The notes: generated by a model not told the origin, from the letters alone. A stretch of DNA of 64,000 nucleotides from Agelas oroides (GCA_949130485.1 OX422184.1:8906996-8970995), one strand, 5' to 3'; numbered from the stretch's first letter, positions 33,631-44,923 are shown. A program made the numbers and translations.

Positions 33631-34010
33631 GTTAAAGTGCTAATCTGTATTTGTTTAATCAATAGCTTTTTCATATATGTAACCATTTCTACTTGTTAGT
33701 TTGCAAATGATTGATTTTGATTATAAAAAAGTAGTTGGTTAGATTACTAACTGAACCAGTTAAAATAACAAATAATTTGTATAAGCTACTACTGGTATTG
33801 CTTGGCTTTAATGGTGTTATACTGTTAAAGTACTAATCTATATTGGTTTAGTTAACAGCAAATTTTATAAAAGCAACCATATTTTTTATTAATTTACAAA
33901 TAGCTAATTTTGATTATAAGACTAAAAATCGGTTTGGTTACTAAATATATTAGTTAAAATGATGAATTACTTTGTTGATATTACTACTAGTAGTAGTTTT
34001 GACAATAAAC
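33631..34010. repeat. Tandem duplication, ~195-bp unit, AT-rich
   Basis: Two diverged copies begin GTTAAAGTGCTAATCTGTAT and GTTAAAGTACTAATCTATAT and keep the order of TGATTTTGATTATAA and AGTTAAAAT. Confidence 0.65.
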
Positions 34011-34069
34011 TTGTATTTATTTTAACTGGTATACTTAGTAATTTGAAACATCAGTTCCATTTAAAGCTT

Positions 34070-34289
34070 GCAAGACAGGGACAGATCGTCGTGATGCACT
34101 ACGAAAGTTTGGATATAGTCTCAGAGGCAAACGAGTAACTTCTTGTCCGGGGACAGAGAGTGTCAGCTGTTGGAGTTATGTCCGCGGAGGGAATTCTAGA
34201 TTGCCACATTGTTTCTGGGAATGTCAATGCTGACAGCTTTGAAGAGTTTGTTGAGAGATCTCACGTTTCCACAATCTGATTGTCACTCT
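34070..34289 (+). pseudogene. Tc1/mariner-like (IS630-type DDE) transposase fragment
   Basis: Plus frames give GTDRRDALRKFGYSLRGKR and, after a frameshift, GQRVSAVGVMSAEGILDCHI followed by VSGNVNADSFEEFVERS. This matches the middle of DDE_3-type transposases, between the first and second catalytic aspartates. The codon normally holding the acidic residue before TGTD reads Lys. Both ends are missing. Confidence 0.7.
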
Positions 34290-34416
34290 TATCCAAGCAC
34301 TGGAAAAGATTTTGCCATGGTACTAAACACACGGTTCAGGTTCTTCATGTGCAAGTCAAATGATATGTTAGCATTGATGCAATGACTCCAAATAAGTTGA
34401 CCCTTTCACCTCTCGT

Positions 34417-34477
34417 GCTAGCCTCGTTCCCAGGCTCTCCCCGCTAAGGAGGGTGAGAGCCTGAGAACGAGGCTAGC
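34417..34477. repeat. Dispersed palindrome, best copy of the family
   Basis: GCTAGCCTCGTTCCCAGGCT at the left and AGCCTGAGAACGAGGCTAGC at the right form 24-bp arms with one mismatch around a short loop. Confidence 0.8.
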
Positions 34478-35649
34478 ACTGCACATATTCCCCCCATGAA
34501 GAAGAGCTGGGACAATATTGCAATAGTCCCTGTCCCAGTACCATATTGTGCAGATATTGGAGATCAAATATCATGATAATGAAATATTGTACCACTAAAA
34601 ATACTGACACAGAAAAGATATAGTATACCATAAATTGGGAAAAGTTTGGTGTTAAATTATTTTCATTGGTTCAGCCGATAGCGAAATAAAAATTTTCTAG
34701 TGTAAATTTATGGTTCGAAAATAACACATGCGATGTGCACACAAAGACAGCCATTTTGAACACTTTGCAACATACGTATGCAAACATAACACAAAATCCT
34801 TCTGCATTTCGTTTCAGCATTTTGAGCATAATGTTTCTGCATATTGAGCATAACTAAATATGTGCATTTTGAGCATAACGTTGAATCTACCAAAGAGAAA
34901 GATATGGTGCAGCCTGATTAACCACACATCGATGCAATCTGACCCATCCAATAACAATGAATGCAGCTAGATAAGCTATATAGCTACTGCACTTCGGTGG
35001 AATGGAAAATGGATAATTCGGAGGTAAATGTACACAGTTGCGGCAGTCTGGCTTTGCAAGACTAGAAATGTTATGCTCAAAAAGAGATCTCTGTAATTAG
35101 ATATACGGTCAGAGGGCAGGCACTAATTAGAGAAGTGACATAATCGCTTGTGGGATATTTCCTCAAGGACAGCATTGCTGTTTCAAGAGTCCTTGTCTTC
35201 CTGCCGTTCAATTTTATATTCCAGTCCAGTGATTAGAGCACCCACTGCAGCCTGGAACAATACCGATATTCATCACCAGTGCATGCTTGGATATAGAAGC
35301 ATGTGGGCAATGCCGACTTGCTCATAAAAGCCTCTGTGGTGAGATAGGAGCCCTAGAGATGCACTAGGTAGTTGCACTTAGATTAAATGGCCCCCATGCA
35401 TGGTACTGTAGCTAGTCATTACCTGCTTAGTAGCAGGGGACCCCATTTTAGGGAAGCCCCATTTTCTGACCGTGACATCATGCTACTGGATGCTACATCA
35501 TTGCTGGACCTGCTCTGACAGCCTCTACAGTGAGATAAGTGCCCTAGAGACATAGTAAATTCATGGGTTAAGTGTTCCCACACCTTCCACTGGCACTGTT
35601 CACACAAGTTAACTGTAACTGTCTGTATTCACTGTTCCATTCCAATTTC

Positions 35650-36030
35650 ATACAAGACTTAAAAAACATTAAAAATGTAAAAAGATGTATGGATGGCATG
35701 CCAAAAAGTATGCAAACAAGGTAGGGATGATATAATAGTGAAGGTAAATATACAAAGCCTCATCCCTGCATCGTTTTCACACCAGTTTGCAACTGTAAGG
35801 GATCGGGCTTTGTAAATTTACCTTCACTATTATATGCCGTTTTAAGTTCTGGTGTTGTGGTTACACTTGAAAGAAATATTCTTCTTAGGCTTAGGTCTAA
35901 CTATTGTCTATGCTGTAACTGAGATTAATATCCTAAAAAAAGGACAGATAACAAGACTTAAAAAAAAATGTAAAAAGATGTAGGGATGGCATGCCAAAAA
36001 GTATGCAAACAAGGTAGGGATGAGACAATT
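35650..36030. repeat. Two copies of a MITE-like repeat (GATGGCATGCCAAAAAGTA)
   Basis: Copies at about 35668-35735 and 35946-36025 share AATGTAAAAAGATGTA.GGAT, GGCATGCCAAAAAGTATGCA and AACAAGGTAGGGATGA. Reverse-complement pieces are at 12540-12560 and 12797-12830, and others at 48092-48120 and 48265-48292. Confidence 0.65.
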
Positions 36031-36259
36031 TAGTAGTGGTTCCAAGCATGTAATATCATTGCCAGCTAGGATCTGATGAAGGCCAACCATTCTCCGGAGC
36101 TCCGTACCAAGCTATGAGTAGCTACTTTATTTAGTGTAGCTATAAGTTGGCACCTGAATGTAGCGTCTTACCTACGTGGTGTTCATAAACCTTGCCCACG
36201 ACTACGGGAAGAGACCGTGCCAGCCGTGTGCGTGGTCAACTCGCGATTTCGCTTGTGCA

Positions 36260-36312
36260 CTAGTCTCGTTCTCAGGCCAATGAATGTGGTATTTGGTCTG
36301 GGAACGAGACTA
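36260..36312. repeat. Dispersed palindrome
   Basis: CTAGTCTCGTTCTCAGGCC at the left and GGTCTGGGAACGAGACTA at the right. Confidence 0.7.
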
Positions 36313-36436
36313 CATGTGCGCATGCGTACAAAGTTAGAAAATGGCGTCCTTCGCAACGGACAGCAACTACAGAGTGTTGTGAATCGCTTTTATTGACCAG
36401 GGTGAATTTGAAGCTATGAAGACGCTGAGTGGTCGT

Positions 36437-36768
36437 AGAGCTCCGCGCTGTGATAAGCATCAGTTTCGTGCTAAAATGACGGTGAGTACTTAAACCATTT
36501 GCGAGATATCGTTGTTGAACATAGTGGTCTTAACAAGAAAGAATACGAAAAATGACACTTTTGCTACTGCACACTTTTGCGTTTAGCTGTCTTCCGCTTG
36601 GCTTTTGGCCACTTATGAGTCTTCCTGATCATAAAGGCACTCAAAGAGGAAGCCTGGGTGCTTAAATAAGCTTTTAGCGTGTTTGTGGTGAAGTTATACG
36701 GCTTTTGCTTAAGTATTGCATATATTGCGCGTCGGCGCCATCCCTACATAGAGAGTCTACCAACTCTC
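36437..36768. repeat. Inverted copy of the repeat at 12190-12495
   Basis: The reverse complement matches 12190-12495, including the GGCGCCATCCCTACATAGAG terminus at 36734-36753. Confidence 0.65.
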
Positions 36769-36979
36769 GTGAAATTTTGAACATTGATGTGCCAGCGGTG
36801 TTGGTGCTCCCCCACTCAACACACAACTTCCTACTGAATTGTCAGATGAACCAGCACTTTAGCAGAGGCTTGTTGAACCATGAAGAGTCACCTGGTTCTC
36901 TTGATCTGTCTGATCTACTGCTTCATCCAGGTGTCTGGACTGGAATCAGCACATACATAAAGTGTGAAGTTAAAACATA
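36765..36979 (+). other. Open segment containing a thrice-repeated 48-bp core
   Basis: The frame reads ILNIDVPAVLVLPHSTHNFL and continues to LSDLLLHPGVWTGISTYIKC with a stop at 36978. The core (IDVPAVLV.PHSTHN) recurs at 38742-38790 on the minus strand and at 46655-46703 on the plus strand. Flanks differ between copies. Function unknown; it could be a conserved end or coding piece of an unidentified element. Confidence 0.45.
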
Positions 36980-36983
36980 AAGG

Positions 36984-37090
36984 GAGATGGGGCATTTATG
37001 GCTAAAATGGATGGGGCATTTTGGCTTAAATGGGTGGGGTGTTTATGACTTAAATGGGTGGGGCATTTATGGCTCACATTGATGGGGCGG
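36984..37090. repeat. Minisatellite, ~26-bp unit
   Basis: Four to five copies of GATGGGGCATTTATGGCTTA with substitutions. Confidence 0.75.
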
Positions 37091-37144
37091 TTAGTTACCG
37101 TTTTTGGGAGATATGCTGAAAAAAGTACTGGTCTTCAAGGGAGT

Positions 37145-37220
37145 ACCCTTTCTGGTCCTCGCATGACCACGGGTTTCGGTCCCTTTGAACTCCCGACCCG
37201 TGGCCTACTACAGAAAGGGC
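37145..37220. repeat. Nested foldback
   Basis: The outer stem ACCCTTTCTG (37145-37154) pairs with CAGAAAGGG (37212-37220). The inner stem CCACGGGT (37167-37174) pairs with ACCCGTGG (37196-37203). No RNA family recognised. Confidence 0.5.
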
Positions 37221-37529
37221 AGGACCACTCCCCGCTTAAGGCTTGCTTTGAGTGAGGAGCCCAATTCTCGGTTGGCATTCACACAGCTAAGAATATTCTA
37301 ATTACTAAGCAAATTGGGGGTGGGGCTAAATGGGTGAAGTTATCATAACACTAACTAGGGGGATGGGCGAACCAATGTACTGTCTCTCGCTGACTCGCTG
37401 TCGTTCCGTGTGTCTGGGAGGCTTGTTCGGCGGTAGGCGTTTCTGTACTGAACGGTACGCCTAGGGTTATAGTCGGTTCCGTAAGGCTGAGCTATGGCTA
37501 GGGTTGGGCTGGGGCTGTTCGGTGTTATC

Positions 37530-37720
37530 TTTGAGGCTCTTTCACACTTGACTAACCACTGTGAGGCTCTCTCACAGTTGTGCTGTAGGTCTGAGGCTCA
37601 CTAGAATTAACATTTCAAGTGTGGGGCTCTCTCACACTTGACTTACCACTGCTCACTCACAGTTCTGCTACTGGTGTGAAGCTCATTCACACTTGAGTTA
37701 CTACTGTGAGCTTCACTCAC
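37530..37720. repeat. Tandem GAGGCTC palindrome repeats
   Basis: Imperfect units of about 40-45 bp of the type TGTGAGGCTC.CTCACA.TTG, each a short inverted repeat. More copies lie at 37840-37915 and 48555-48640. Confidence 0.65.
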
Positions 37721-38327
37721 AGGACAGCTGTAGTCAAAAAGACCCCGTCTTTATCCATCTCCACATAGATACACGTGTATAAAGCATAAAGTATAAAGCC
37801 CTTATCCTAACACAATCACACTCGTAATTTAAAATGCGAATGAGCTTCACACCCATAACGTAACAGTAGTAACTCAAGTGTGAATGAATGAGCTTCACAC
37901 TCGTAACGTAACTGTTCCTCTCGCAATTAAATACACTGTGGTAGTTAAGTGGAGATCCCCTGCGGACGGGGTTGTGGGCCTGGGTGGGTTGACTGTACAA
38001 ACACTTTGCCTGAGCGGATACTCTCACTATCCACCACTTCAGTCTCCGGCTCAATTATCTGTTCGCCAAGGGGGTATCCTATGGTTAACTTTGGAAAATG
38101 GGAATGGGGCTGGGGGTTGTAAAGATGTATTGGACTAAGCTGTGGAAGGCTTGCTTGTGACCTAGTTATAACAGTAAGCTCAGATACTAAAACCTCTCTG
38201 TGTGCATGCTGTAGGTTTCTCTACGGGCTGGATCAGGGGCTGTGTTAGGATAAGGGCTTTATACTTTATGTACATGTATCTATGTGGAGATGGATAAAGA
38301 CGGGGTCTTTTTGACTACAGCTGTCCT
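37721..38327. mobile_element. 607-bp foldback element with ~85-bp inverted ends
   Basis: AGGACAGCTGTAGTCAAAAA (from 37721) is the exact reverse complement of the end at 38308-38327. The match continues inward through the ATCCATCTCCACATAGATA region for about 85 bp. Inside lies 37913-38116, which is duplicated directly just outside the element at 38328-38527. No target duplication seen and no ORF of note. Confidence 0.65.
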
Positions 38328-38527
38328 TCCTCTCGCAATTAAATATATTGTGGTAGCTAGGTGGAGATGCCCTGCGGACGGGGTTGTGGGCCTGGTGGGT
38401 TGACTGTACAAGCACTTTGCCTGAGCGGATACTCTCACTATCCACCACCTCAGCGTCTGGCTCAATTGTCTCTTCACCAAGGGGGTATCCTATGGTTAAC
38501 TTTGGAAATGGGAATGGGGCTGGGGCA
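38328..38527. repeat. Direct repeat of 37913-38116
   Basis: Both run from CCTCTCGCAATTAAATA through GCCCTGCGGACGGGGTTGTG-like sequence and GAGCGGATACTCTCACTATC to AATGGGAATGGGGCTGGGG, at above 90 percent identity. Confidence 0.75.
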
Positions 38528-39083
38528 AGGAATTATTGTTGGAGAGATATTCCTTCATGCACAGTGAGAAGTCTAGCCTGGTGCCTATTGTCATGCTGTT
38601 TAGGTCTAAGGCATACCTGAGGTATTATGGTTGTTAGAACACGTGTGTCTTCGGGTGGATCCACTGAAGGATGCTGCGGGTTCCCCATTTGGCAAGGCCG
38701 ACAGACTTTATCTGTACCTGCATGTTCAGAAGTTGTGTGTTGAGTGGGGGATCACCAACACCGCTGGCACATCAATGTTCCAAATTTCACACACACATTG
38801 TGAAAGCGCTACCTGAACTTGTTGTATGATGCTAGAGAAGATACTGGTAGACCCCTGACCGTTTTGTGGCGATCGCACAAAGAGTTGGCCATCGGTGACA
38901 TCAAGTGTATATGCTTGCGATGAGTTTTGAGTCACATACTCACCCAAGAAAGCCAGAAACATCCACAGCGGAGCAAAATGCCGGTAAGCAATGTTAATAA
39001 ATGCTAGAAGTGAATAAATGCAGCCAGAGTATAAGTGTAGTTTACACATACCAGAAAGATTGAAGTACAAAATACAGATCAAG
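38528..39083. other. No gene assigned
   Basis: A minus-strand open frame (39121-38726) contains YVTQNSSQAYTLDVTDGQLF with a possible donor (CAG/GTAGCG) near 38812. It also has the IDVPAVLV-PHSTHN core at 38742-38790. I cannot identify it. Confidence 0.35.
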
Positions 39084-40607
39084 TTACATGTTGTACCAGA
39101 GTCGAAAACAGTCTGATTCATCTCCCCTCCCTGTTAGGCAGAGTGCTGGTGTGCCTTCACAGTCTGGGCAGTACCAGACTGTCTCTCGCCTCCTGCTGAT
39201 GGGCCTGTAATCTTGGCAGTAAATACACCGCTTTTTTGCTTGGTTAGATGGCAGATGAAGAGGGGTACTGTGTTGGTGCTGTGAGGCAGAAGGGCCATTG
39301 TGTTCGAGTTGTGCTGGTGGACGTCCTGCTCTCTTTCTGGTACAATAATTTCCAATCAATTGTGTAGCTAGTGTGAGCCGGAAGGATTTTAGAGATCTCA
39401 TGTATGATGTAACTGGGCTATAATGTGAGAGGATATGTGCGTTGGTAATGATCACATCGACTAAAACCCAAAATATATACTTGTAGTTCTTTACGCATTT
39501 TGTCCTGATGCGGTAGTAGTGTCGGAGTTGATCCCCCTGATCAACCCCTCCCATGTACTTGTTGTACACTACTACCGCCTCAGGACATGGTATTGTGATT
39601 TTGCTACCATCCTTCTGCTTTCTCTCCACAGTCTGAGCAGTATGTGGGTCACACATTGTGGAAAGCATCTTCACGTCTTTTTTGTCCTTCCACACTGTTA
39701 TAACCAGGTTCCCACGCTGGCACGACTCGTGTTGTCCTCGCTCTGTTATGACAACCTTCTTCAGTGTCTCTGGAAAGCCACGCCGATCAATTCGAGTTGT
39801 TCCACATGCATAGATGTTCTGCTGCAAGAGCTCCTCGAAAAGTCCAGCAGTGGAGAAGAAGTTGTCACAAAACATCTGGTAGTTGCCTCCATGTAGTGGT
39901 CTGCAGAGCTGAAGTACCACCCTCTCTCCCAATCCAACTTCGGTCGATCCTCCGTCTAATGGCCTCCCAACATACACATCAAAATCGCAGAAGTAGCCTG
40001 TGATAGCGTCCGCTCGCACCCATACCTTGAAGCCCCTCTTGGTTGGTTTCAGAGGCATGTACTGCTTCATAAATATGTAGAGGAAAGTGAGAAGCCCAGC
40101 AGTCAAAACATCTAAATATCTCTATTCCATTGTGAGGCAGTAGTTCTATGCAATATCCCCTGCTTATCAACAACTTTCCTATGTTTCTCATTTAGCTATG
40201 CAATATAAAAAGTTACATGCGAACTATACTGTTGCAATGAACATACTTATAATTGCTCACCAATTTGCAGGGCGATCTTCCATCGCTTCAAGCATCTGAA
40301 AGTCTCTTTAGGCAACAATATTCAATACACATACCTTTGAAAGGGATCATGGCCTCATCAATGCTGTTTTGTGCATTTGGCCTGTAGAGGGACAAGCAGC
40401 GCTGCTTCATTGCGGAGATGATCGGTTGAACTTTCTGTAGCCTGCTATACCCCCTGTTCTCCCCTTGCAGGTAGCTGGCTGTTGTCAGCGAAATGAAGGT
40501 AGTGGCTTATCTCCTCAAACCTGTTGCGAGAAATCCGAGATGCAATGGGGTTATAGTGTGAAACTGTGCACATAGAGCTTGACCACTTGGTTGTACGAAC
40601 TGTTGTA
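39084..40607 (-). pseudogene. piggyBac transposase, nearly complete
   Basis: The upstream exon (about 40607-40338) has HYNPIASRISRNRFEEISHY, then a 1-nt shift in a G run near 40456, then LSLYRPNAQNSIDEAMIPFK with the first catalytic Asp and a donor GTATGT. The downstream frame (40106-39084) has MPLKPTKRGFKVWVRADA, the second Asp in YQMFCDNFFSTAGLFEELL, the third in YNKYMGGVDQGDQLRHYY and a C-terminal cysteine-rich finger (CIYCQDYRP…WYCPDC…C). All three catalytic aspartates are present. The exon junction loses a few residues (GRSSL expected before KQYMP), and I could not place its acceptor with certainty. The frameshift makes this copy probably inactive. Confidence 0.82.
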
Positions 40608-40664
40608 TTTAGTGTTGTTTACATTAATTTTCATGATTTATGTGCACAACTTCAAAACTACTGT

Positions 40665-40949
40665 TTATTGAATACCTCCTTCCCTATCTCCTTCTGTCAG
40701 TATAACACATGAAGAGGGTGCACTTGTTCTTCCTCTTTCAGTCCCTCTTCTTGCTCTGCCCCTCCCTCGGGTCCCACTGCCTCTCCCTCGCCTTCCTGTT
40801 CTCCCACTTCCTCTCCCTCTCCTGCTACTTCCCTGCCCTTCATCACACCCTCGTCCACTTGAATCATTCTGTTCTTCCTCCTGCCGAAATGTCTCTTGTT
40901 CTTCACGCTCTACAAGTACATGCACACTGACTTTGAAATTGATTGTCAA
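40665..40949 (-). CDS. RG-rich, acidic N-terminal exon probably of the piggyBac gene
   Basis: A minus frame of 94 codons with EEQETFRQEEEQNDSSGRG followed by arginine/glycine repeats (GRRGRGSGTRGRGRARRG). It lies just upstream of the transposase exons on the same strand. Low-complexity acidic N-termini are common in piggyBac-derived proteins. The assignment rests on position and orientation only. Confidence 0.4.
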   Translation of the reverse strand: MTINFKVSVHVLVEREEQETFRQEEEQNDSSGRGCDEGQGSSRRGRGSGRTGRRGRGSGTRGRGRARRGTERGRTSAPSSCVILTEGDREGGIQ

Positions 40950-40991
40950 GTACAGTTATTTATAAGCTATTTCTAACAAATATACCTGCAG

Positions 40992-41327
40992 GTGCTGTCA
41001 TTAACAAGGAGGTGCCTAAGCTCAGAAATGGCTCCATCCTCCCCACTGAAGTACTTGATGGGTAGCCTTAGTAAAGTAGATTCAGTGACATGCGTGGGTA
41101 GCCTTAGTAAAGTAGATTCACTGACACGGGATGTAGCGCCCACGCAAGCAGGTGCCTTGCCGAGCGAATTTTTTTTTTGGACGAGGTTTGAGAACTTAGT
41201 CGCAAAACGACAGAAAATTAATGACAGGGTTGTACCCATTCTGGTAGCTGTACGTAATTGGAATGACGTGATATGCCTGTCAAGATCCGAGAAAGTCGCT
41301 GAGTTTGCCCAGTGTGTTGTTCCTTGA
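40992..41327 (+). CDS. Hypothetical ORF with a duplicated 36-bp segment
   Basis: The plus frame ends NDRVVPILVAVRNWNDVICL SRSEKVAEFAQCVVP and has a doubled GSLSKVDS motif encoded by the tandem repeat at 41060-41127. The antisense frame (41239-40973) is equally open (FCRFATKFSNLVQKKNSLGK). I cannot decide the strand. Confidence 0.25.
   Translation: MLSLTRRCLSSEMAPSSPLKYLMGSLSKVDSVTCVGSLSKVDSLTRDVAPTQAGALPSEFFFWTRFENLVAKRQKINDRVVPILVAVRNWNDVICLSRSEKVAEFAQCVVP
41060..41127. repeat. Tandem duplication, 36-bp unit
   Basis: GGGTAGCCTTAGTAAAGTAG followed by ATTCA.TGACA occurs twice in direct succession. Confidence 0.8.
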
Positions 41328-42775
41328 CGTCTGAAGTTGACAAGACTGTGTCAGGCCTGCTGATAATTTACTTACTAAATACAGCACTGAAACGTTGGGT
41401 CTGTTGCCTTTGGCTTCCATCCAACTATCTGGCATGCACTATTTTGTATGGCATAGCTACCATTGGCGTCAATACTTGATTTTAGCATTGTCATTTTACT
41501 CTGCGATCTGAACTCTTGGAATCAACTGTTTTCTAAACAATCAGTAAAGATTGACCAGTCTGTAGTGGTAAACATCATGGGTTAAAGAGACTTTGAATGT
41601 TGAGTAAATGTTTATTAGCATGTAAACAGGGAACATAAAAGCAGTTTACCAAACATTGATTCCTACCAAAAGTTGTATGAGGTTTGATGTTGCTGGTGGA
41701 TCACACATTACGATGAAGAACCAAATCATTCACGTCATCACAGTGTGTAAGAGAGGAACCTAATAGCAGAAGTATCACAATCGCACAGCAAATGTTAGTT
41801 TAATAAATGATGTTGAATATTTATGAGCATGCCCTAAGCCTTTCATGGACTCAAACCTGAAAAGAACAGGGCTATGAATCTCATTAACCCTCCTCCGATA
41901 CTTGTGAATGTTGTTCATGTCCCATTTGAGATCAATGAATCTCATTAAAGGCATGTAATTCCGGCTGGAAGTCAGGCCAATCTCTCTCATGCATATTAAT
42001 AGATTGAATGTACCTAGCTCTGTGAGGCACCCCTAGGCAACATTCCGTTCATTGGTCCTCAAGAATATGATTAGTGGTGTCATGTTTGTTCTGTAGTAGC
42101 ACTGGATTGGGTTGACTTGACAGATGTAACATGTGGAATATTCATAGGTTCAGTTATGTGCAGCATCTTAAGGTGGCAGGTAACCCTGCATTTTCAAGGT
42201 CGACAAACCTGGAATGCAAGCCCATAGAACTCTTTGTCTTGTAGTGCACAGTCCGTTTTAGTAGTCTTAAACCGTTCACTGTCCGTAAAATTGGGGATTT
42301 TCCCCATTTCCTGTCGGCATTGGCATCCAATAATCAGTTTATAATTAAGTTAGTTAAGATGTGGCCTGGCGGTACCCTTCATGTGGTGGTCGGAACTTTG
42401 AAGATAAGCTTAGATCGACTTAAAAAAAAAAAAAAAAAAAAAAAAAAGGAGTTTAGTTGAGTGCTGTAGTGTCAGTAGCTGTGAGTAGTGTGAAGTGCCT
42501 GCTTGTGAAAGCAAGCTTGTGTCTAGAAGCAGCAGAAAGGCCACAGTGGCCATGACTGTACTCATTGGGCAGGCCCAGGTCTTGCGATCGTATGCCAAGC
42601 CTAGTAGGTGATCGTGGCCCGGTGCTTCAAGTGCTGGGCTGGGCTTTAACTAGAATGCACAATATATCATTGGTACTACGTTGCCATTGACAGGAAAGCT
42701 GAACGGTGTTTGTGTGTGGAACAGAGCCGTGAATTGTTTAGCGACATAAGGGGGAGAGGTGGTTGAGATACATTG

Positions 42776-42958
42776 GTGGTTAGGACGCTACCTACAGTGA
42801 GCATGTAGATGCATCCATCGAGTGGCAATTTTGGCTCATGAATATATTAATAAGCTACTGAAACCCATTTTTAAAATTAGGCAACGCAAGATTGCCCTAA
42901 ACCAAACCCTAACCCTGAAACTAGGAGCAACACTGGTCCTGACTGTAACCCAGGTTTA
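42776..42958. repeat. Second copy of the 22024-22203 repeat
   Basis: Same order of blocks, including GATGCATCCATCGAGTGGCA and CAAACCCTAACCCTGAAACT. Confidence 0.8.
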
Positions 42959-43419
42959 TGTTTTCGTAACCTCCGCCGAGTGACTTCTCCCGCCACGTTA
43001 AGTGACCTTCACATTCCTGTTCATTGACCCTCTTAAGCAGCTATTCTGGTTGGAGGTAGCTGAAAGAAACCAAGAGGCTCTGTGTTTCTTGTGAGAATCG
43101 CTGTTCAATTTGTTCAAAATTGTAAAACTGTTCTGGATGTGCTTCAGCTCTTACATCAGACTGGGCTTCATAGAGCATACAGCGAACTTTACCAACTTTA
43201 TCGTTTGTTTGCTACACTTCCCATAACATCAGCTTCCTGTGAGAAGCTTTAGCAAGCTGACGATAGTGAAGAATAAACTTCGATCTACAATGGTTCAACA
43301 CAGACTTGAAAATCTAATGATTCTGTTTGTTGAGAATGACCTCACAGATCAACCAAATTTTGAATCCGTAATTGATAGTTTTGCGTCCATGGGACCTCGT
43401 CGCATGCAGTTGACATAAA

Positions 43420-43495
43420 GTACAATCATAAAAGAGAACATTATTATACAGTCACAAAAGAGAACATTATTATACAATCATAAAAGAGAAAAACA
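43420..43495. repeat. Short tandem repeat, ~28-bp unit
   Basis: Three copies of CAATCATAAAAGAGAACATT with minor changes. Confidence 0.8.
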
Positions 43496-43713
43496 CATTT
43501 ACTAATAATGTCTTAGTGTTGAAGAAATAATAAAGTTTATGGAGTCAGGTTATTTGTATGGGTGCATGGGTGGGCACATCATAACCATGCTTCTCCCCCC
43601 CAACCCTCTACTGCTGTGCACGCCTATGATAGAGAAGTTAAAACTCACTGCGCAGGCCGTGTACATGCAAATCACGATGATTTGTACCGTTTATATGTGT
43701 GGACTAATAACAA

Positions 43714-44288
43714 TTATAACCATAACATTACAATTTCGTAAACATACAATTTTCTTGTACCATGGATTTCAGCAAATTTTAGCAGTGAAGGGTGGTATTC
43801 ACATCTATTGTTCTCAGGAGGCATACAACATGCCTCAGTGTGGTTCCTGATGTGGAATGAGTCAACAAGGAAGCTCACATGACGAAGTAGCCAGGTTGCA
43901 AAGTATGCACCTTTCTCAGACAAGTTGCGAATGAATGGGTGAAGATCACATGCTCTATCATATCTTAGCCGTTGTATGTCCCTACCCCGTGCAAAGTCAT
44001 TATGAGGAAAAGATAGACCTGTGTTAGCGACTCGCATGTGTACATTTCGCATGTGTTGACAATCACTCCACATGGACGAACCATTGCTAAAATACCTGCT
44101 GGCCTGTCATAAAACTTGTTAACAGCACATGCTTTCTTGCAACCTACCAAAACCTTATTGTCAGGTAATGTTCCAACATTACTCTTATCCAGCATTGAGT
44201 GTGATGCCTGTGGCACTGGTAGATTTGTATCGTGGGTTGCTGTACCTGAGCTGTGATCATCAAGGAAACTGTGCGCAGGTGGCAACAT
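43714..44288 (-). pseudogene. KDZ-like transposase fragment
   Basis: Minus frames with GCKKACAVNKFYDRPAGILA, MVRPCGVIVNTCEMYTCESL, then after a shift near 44000 RLRYDRACDLHPFIRNLSEK, VSFLVDSFHIRNHTEACCMP and CEYHPSLLKFAEIHG. The block order (GVIV…E, Y-D-x-A-C-x-L, F-x-x-D-x-F-H, then a cysteine-rich turn) fits the Kyakuja-Dileera-Zisupton type of animal transposase as I remember it. More degraded minus-strand pieces extend up to about 44807. Dead relic. Confidence 0.5.
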
Positions 44289-44480
44289 TTAGATGGTTTT
44301 TTACTTTTACCACCACTTGCGGGAGACCTTGCACAGCACTGCATCATGTTGATCTTCTACACTTTTGACCTCGGAGCAGCACACATACTTCTGTTCACCT
44401 TCTCATTACCATCCACAACAGCAAAGCCTTCACTACAACCTTTTGTATTGGACGTGTTTCACCCACTTTGGAGATTTTGT

Positions 44481-44923
44481 TCAGACACTGTTGTTTGTGC
44501 CTTCCCTGAAGCTGCTTTTGGAGAGATTTTAGCATCGATACGATGCCCCAAGATCTCCCCAATTCGCAATATATTTTGGTAGCGGTACCTGCTTTGAACA
44601 CTCAGGGGCGCAGCTGAACACGGACCAGTCAGATTCGATCGATAATCGGACGGTGAAATTTGTCATTTCTTGCTGTGTTGTCTCCAAACAAGTTGAAGTC
44701 TCCACAATATTAGCATCAGTAGAATCTACAGGCTCTTGGCTACATGCTGGTACTTGTCCGGTGTTTGTGCATTGAGTAGTTCTTGAGATATCCATGTTTC
44801 TTTCCATAAAGTACGCTGGTTGATTTACTTTAATATGTGCAGTATAAATAGGTGAGTTCGACGATATCGTGCTAAAATCTCTCCAAAAGCAGCTTCAGAG
44901 AAGGCACAAACAACAGTGTCTGA
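44481..44923. repeat. 60-bp inverted repeat, ~320-bp spacer
   Basis: 44481-44540 (TCAGACACTGTTGTTTGTGC…) and 44864-44923 are reverse complements at about 95 percent. Confidence 0.75.

Larger units (their letters stand above)
31941..34069. other. Non-coding with small repeats
   Basis: No gene recognised. It contains a 15-bp perfect-arm hairpin at 33418-33467, a tandem duplication at 33631-34010, a doubled TGACCACGCCTTAA near 33013-33041 and a short CpG-rich patch near 33060-33125. Confidence 0.5.
34290..36259. other. Non-coding with dispersed repeats
   Basis: No gene recognised. A palindrome lies at 34417-34477, a duplicated GTGAGATA.G.GCCCTAGAGA at 35338-35358 and 35529-35549, and two copies of a repeat at 35650-36030. 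Confidence 0.5.
41330..43713. other. Non-coding stretch with simple repeats
   Basis: No gene recognised. It contains a homopolymer of about 26 A at 42422-42447, the dispersed repeat copy at 42776-42958 and a short tandem repeat at 43420-43495. Confidence 0.5.

Noticed and set aside
37145..37220. Structured RNA gene such as a tRNA
   Set aside because: The nested stems do not form a cloverleaf and no tRNA A or B box is present.
42421..42447. Poly(A) run as the tail of a retroposed gene copy
   Set aside because: No upstream coding or SINE-like sequence and no target duplication seen; could be a simple homopolymer.
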